A stretch of 64,000 bases of DNA from Cristatella mucedo (Eukaryota > Bryozoa > Phylactolaemata > Cristatellidae): positions 1,582,501 to 1,646,500 of the forward strand of contig WPIO01000024.1 in NCBI GenBank assembly GCA_009760855.2, in the 5' to 3' direction. Made by a program: the position numbers and the translations under genes. Every line of letters begins with the position of its first letter. Within the stretch, counting starts at the first letter, position 1. The notes beneath the pieces were generated by a model that worked only from the letters and a program-made list of their open reading frames with translations, did not search any database and had not been told where the DNA came from. Positions 61,800 to 64,000 of the stretch are shown one piece after another.

Positions 61800-63824
61800 C
61801 TTATCAGTCATCTCAAGTGGCTGCTAGCCCACCGTTGCAGCCAAGAGTTGGGGGCTGCCGGCCCAGGCCACGTGGTGAGCCTGCAATGAATGCTCTTACT
61901 TACTTTCCTCAAGGCTCAAAGCGGCAAAGGTCACAGCAGCCACCGTCGATGCAGCCGGCAGCACTAGTCTCTTCAGCCCAACTGACTGCTCCTACCAGCC
62001 AGGAGCCATGCAGCTAAGGCAGCAGCCTTCTGCTACCAACCAATCAACTACTGGCATGACAGCTATGAGGCATCAATCATAGCCACCGGCCGAGCTGTGC
62101 TTTAGACTACACCCGTCCGTCCCGATGATAACAGCCACCACCGATCTGCACTGAGCCATCGGCTGGCCACAGCTGAGCTACTTCCAGAGTGGCCAAAAGC
62201 CTGTCTGGGCCCGGCCTGCCACCACGGCAGTATACAGCCGATACCGACACCGTCGGGCCCACCAACAGCTTGACTGCACCACCTCCCAGCCTGGTCCAGA
62301 AATAATACCATCGCGACTTCTTTACTAGGGGGGTGGCTCAGGCTGAAGTAACAAGCAGCCGGTCGGTTTTGGCACCTGAATGTATAGTATAGGAGTTGAG
62401 TGTCTGTGGCACAAGGCGATTAATCATACAGCTACGTAGCTCACTGGGAATTTTGGAGCAAGTCCGGACTACGTACAGTCGAACAGGTCAGATCGGTGAT
62501 CTTAAGAGGCTCGTTCTAAGGTATGTGGCTCCTATGCACATTTGGCTCTTCATGGGCGGTTGAAAAAAAAATCGTGGTATGAGTAACCACCGATGAGAGA
62601 AAACTTACTTATTGCAGATTGTTTCTATTGCAATGCTGGGTGCAAGATTTGACGATAGCTGGCCGACTGCTAGACGCAAAGCATCGGCCTGCGCTCTGCT
62701 CAGGAGAAGCACTTGCATGCCACTCGGCCCTGGTCGATACAGCCAGCTGTGCCACACACGTGCGCAGAGGCTTCGAAACGCTGCCGGTCACCAAGTCACG
62801 GCGTGAAGCCTACGGAAAGCCGGGAAAAAGCCGGATAATGCATGCGGCAGCAGAAGTATTTGCTAGAAGGTGTGAGGTCCAGCAGCATACCACTGCCCAA
62901 AACTCATGCTCTTTCGTGCACGAGAGGAAAGGGCTGTTTGCCCTTACATTAATTTGTTTCCAACAAAGCAGAGCTGCTGTACTCTTCGACCTTGGCAGCA
63001 AAACAACAGGATGAGACATAATTGTGGCTGCCTATAGGCCACAGCAGCAGCAGCAGGGACACTCGACTATCGAGCATTCTCGAGCCGGAGTTATCCCTGC
63101 GTCTCGACCAATCGAGGTGTGCCCCCCCTCCCAAGCAGCAGCAGCAGGCAGCAGACCGAGCTGAAAGTTATAGAACTGACCAGAGATGAATCAGCCAAAG
63201 AGAAGATGTGGGTAGGGACATGACAAAACCGGGTGTGGGTAGGCAGCGGCAGGCAGCACTGGAGGCCACAGGCAGCACTGGAGGCCACGTACACATCGAC
63301 ATTTGAGCTTCTTGGTTGACCCTAGAGGAGAAGGAGGAGTCCCCATTCCGGCTGCAGACTGTGCCGGAAATCTAGCGATCGCCTTACAAAGCAGCTGGGC
63401 AGAGAGGTGCCTGGGACACGGCTTGGGCTCCTGCCACCTGCCACGGCCGAATGCCTCAGAGGCATCGCCTGCTCGGCCAGCTGGGCAGAGAGATCGCTGC
63501 CCGTACCGGCTGCTGGATCAAGACTCTTAATACTGCTTTCTGCTCTCCTCGAAATGGGAGGCCAGCAGGGCAAGTGTAGCTACCAAGCCCGAGTAGATAT
63601 ATGCTAAGCCCAGCCACTGCGACGACATTCTCCTAAGCTATTGCTCGAGACCATCTAAAGCTGAGGACCGAACAGGAGGTGCAGCCCTATGAGCACATGC
63701 CTTTTTCTCCATGCATCATAAGCTTTCCGCCAGCACCCTCAAGCGCCAGCTGTTGGTTCAGCACACGTGCATTCTTACATACATAAAAAAGTCGAGATCA
63801 GCTAATCAAATAGCCCTATACCCA

Positions 63825-63830
<6 letters not shown>

Positions 63831-63882
<52 letters not shown>

Positions 63883-63895
63883 TATAGCAGAACTG

Positions 63896-63937
<42 letters not shown>

Positions 63938-63984
63938 TGCTGCCATAGCATATATATATATATATATATTCTATAGCAGCAGAA
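63831..63984. repeat. (AT)n cluster with inverted spacer sequences
   Basis: Three (AT)n blocks are separated by TCTATAGCAGAACTGG (63881-63896) and TTCTGCTGCCATAG (63935-63948), and followed by CTATAGCAGCAGAA (63971-63984). The last two are near-perfect reverse complements. Confidence 0.93.
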
Positions 63985-64000
63985 GAGTCTTGACGGCTTT

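Overview
This window is metazoan nuclear DNA. It has GT-AG introns, tRNA-derived SINEs, non-LTR (CR1/L2/jockey-like) retrotransposon fragments and very many microsatellites, especially (GA)n, (CA)n, (AT)n and (ATT)n. It looks like a bilaterian invertebrate, possibly marine, but I cannot name the species. There is no bacterial gene, operon, CRISPR array, rRNA or stand-alone tRNA gene.

One host gene on the minus strand explains essentially all convincing coding sequence: a giant myosin light chain kinase (MLCK, invertebrate Stretchin-Mlck / vertebrate MYLK type). I rebuilt it exon by exon from translations, splice sites and reading phase. Reading right to left (5' to 3' of the gene) the exons are: four small upstream exons at 57780-57893, 53854-53897, 51746-51797 and 44588-44677; a possible alternative first exon at 37917-38508; a 4.7-kb exon at 32259-37003; Ig/Fn3 exons at 29675-31181, 28877-29077, 26596-26762, 21325-21506, 16205-16364, 14661-14811, 14281-14489 and 12041-12278; kinase exons at 8893-8974, 8302-8502, 5233-5413, 2840-3000 and 2459-2611; then the end of the kinase plus the autoinhibitory region at 1388-1514 and the calmodulin-binding helix at 245-394. 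Every junction is phase-compatible. The MGN-start form is open for 3069 codons up to the left edge, and the gene probably continues beyond it. Residue numbers in the entries refer to that form.

The inferred protein has a long Ser/Ala/Gln/Pro-rich disordered N-terminal region, an Ig domain, a second disordered stretch, a degenerate half Ig, three more Ig domains, one Fn3, an acidic Tyr/Ser/Glu linker, a kinase with all catalytic landmarks, and a calmodulin-binding segment. Known MLCKs phosphorylate myosin regulatory light chain when Ca2+/calmodulin relieves autoinhibition.

Introns and the right-hand 20 kb are filled with retroelement debris and simple repeats. One LINE family has recent-looking copies at 40865-42268 and 22866-23626 plus many 3'-tail fragments. 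A tRNA-derived SINE shares its 3' tail with that LINE, suggesting a SINE/LINE pair. From 57.9 kb to 64 kb I see only repeats and no convincing gene. No wholly new biological system is evident. The most unusual points are the architecture and isoform options of this MLCK gene (alternative N-termini, an AGAG acceptor, an orphan half Ig) and the SINE/LINE pairing.
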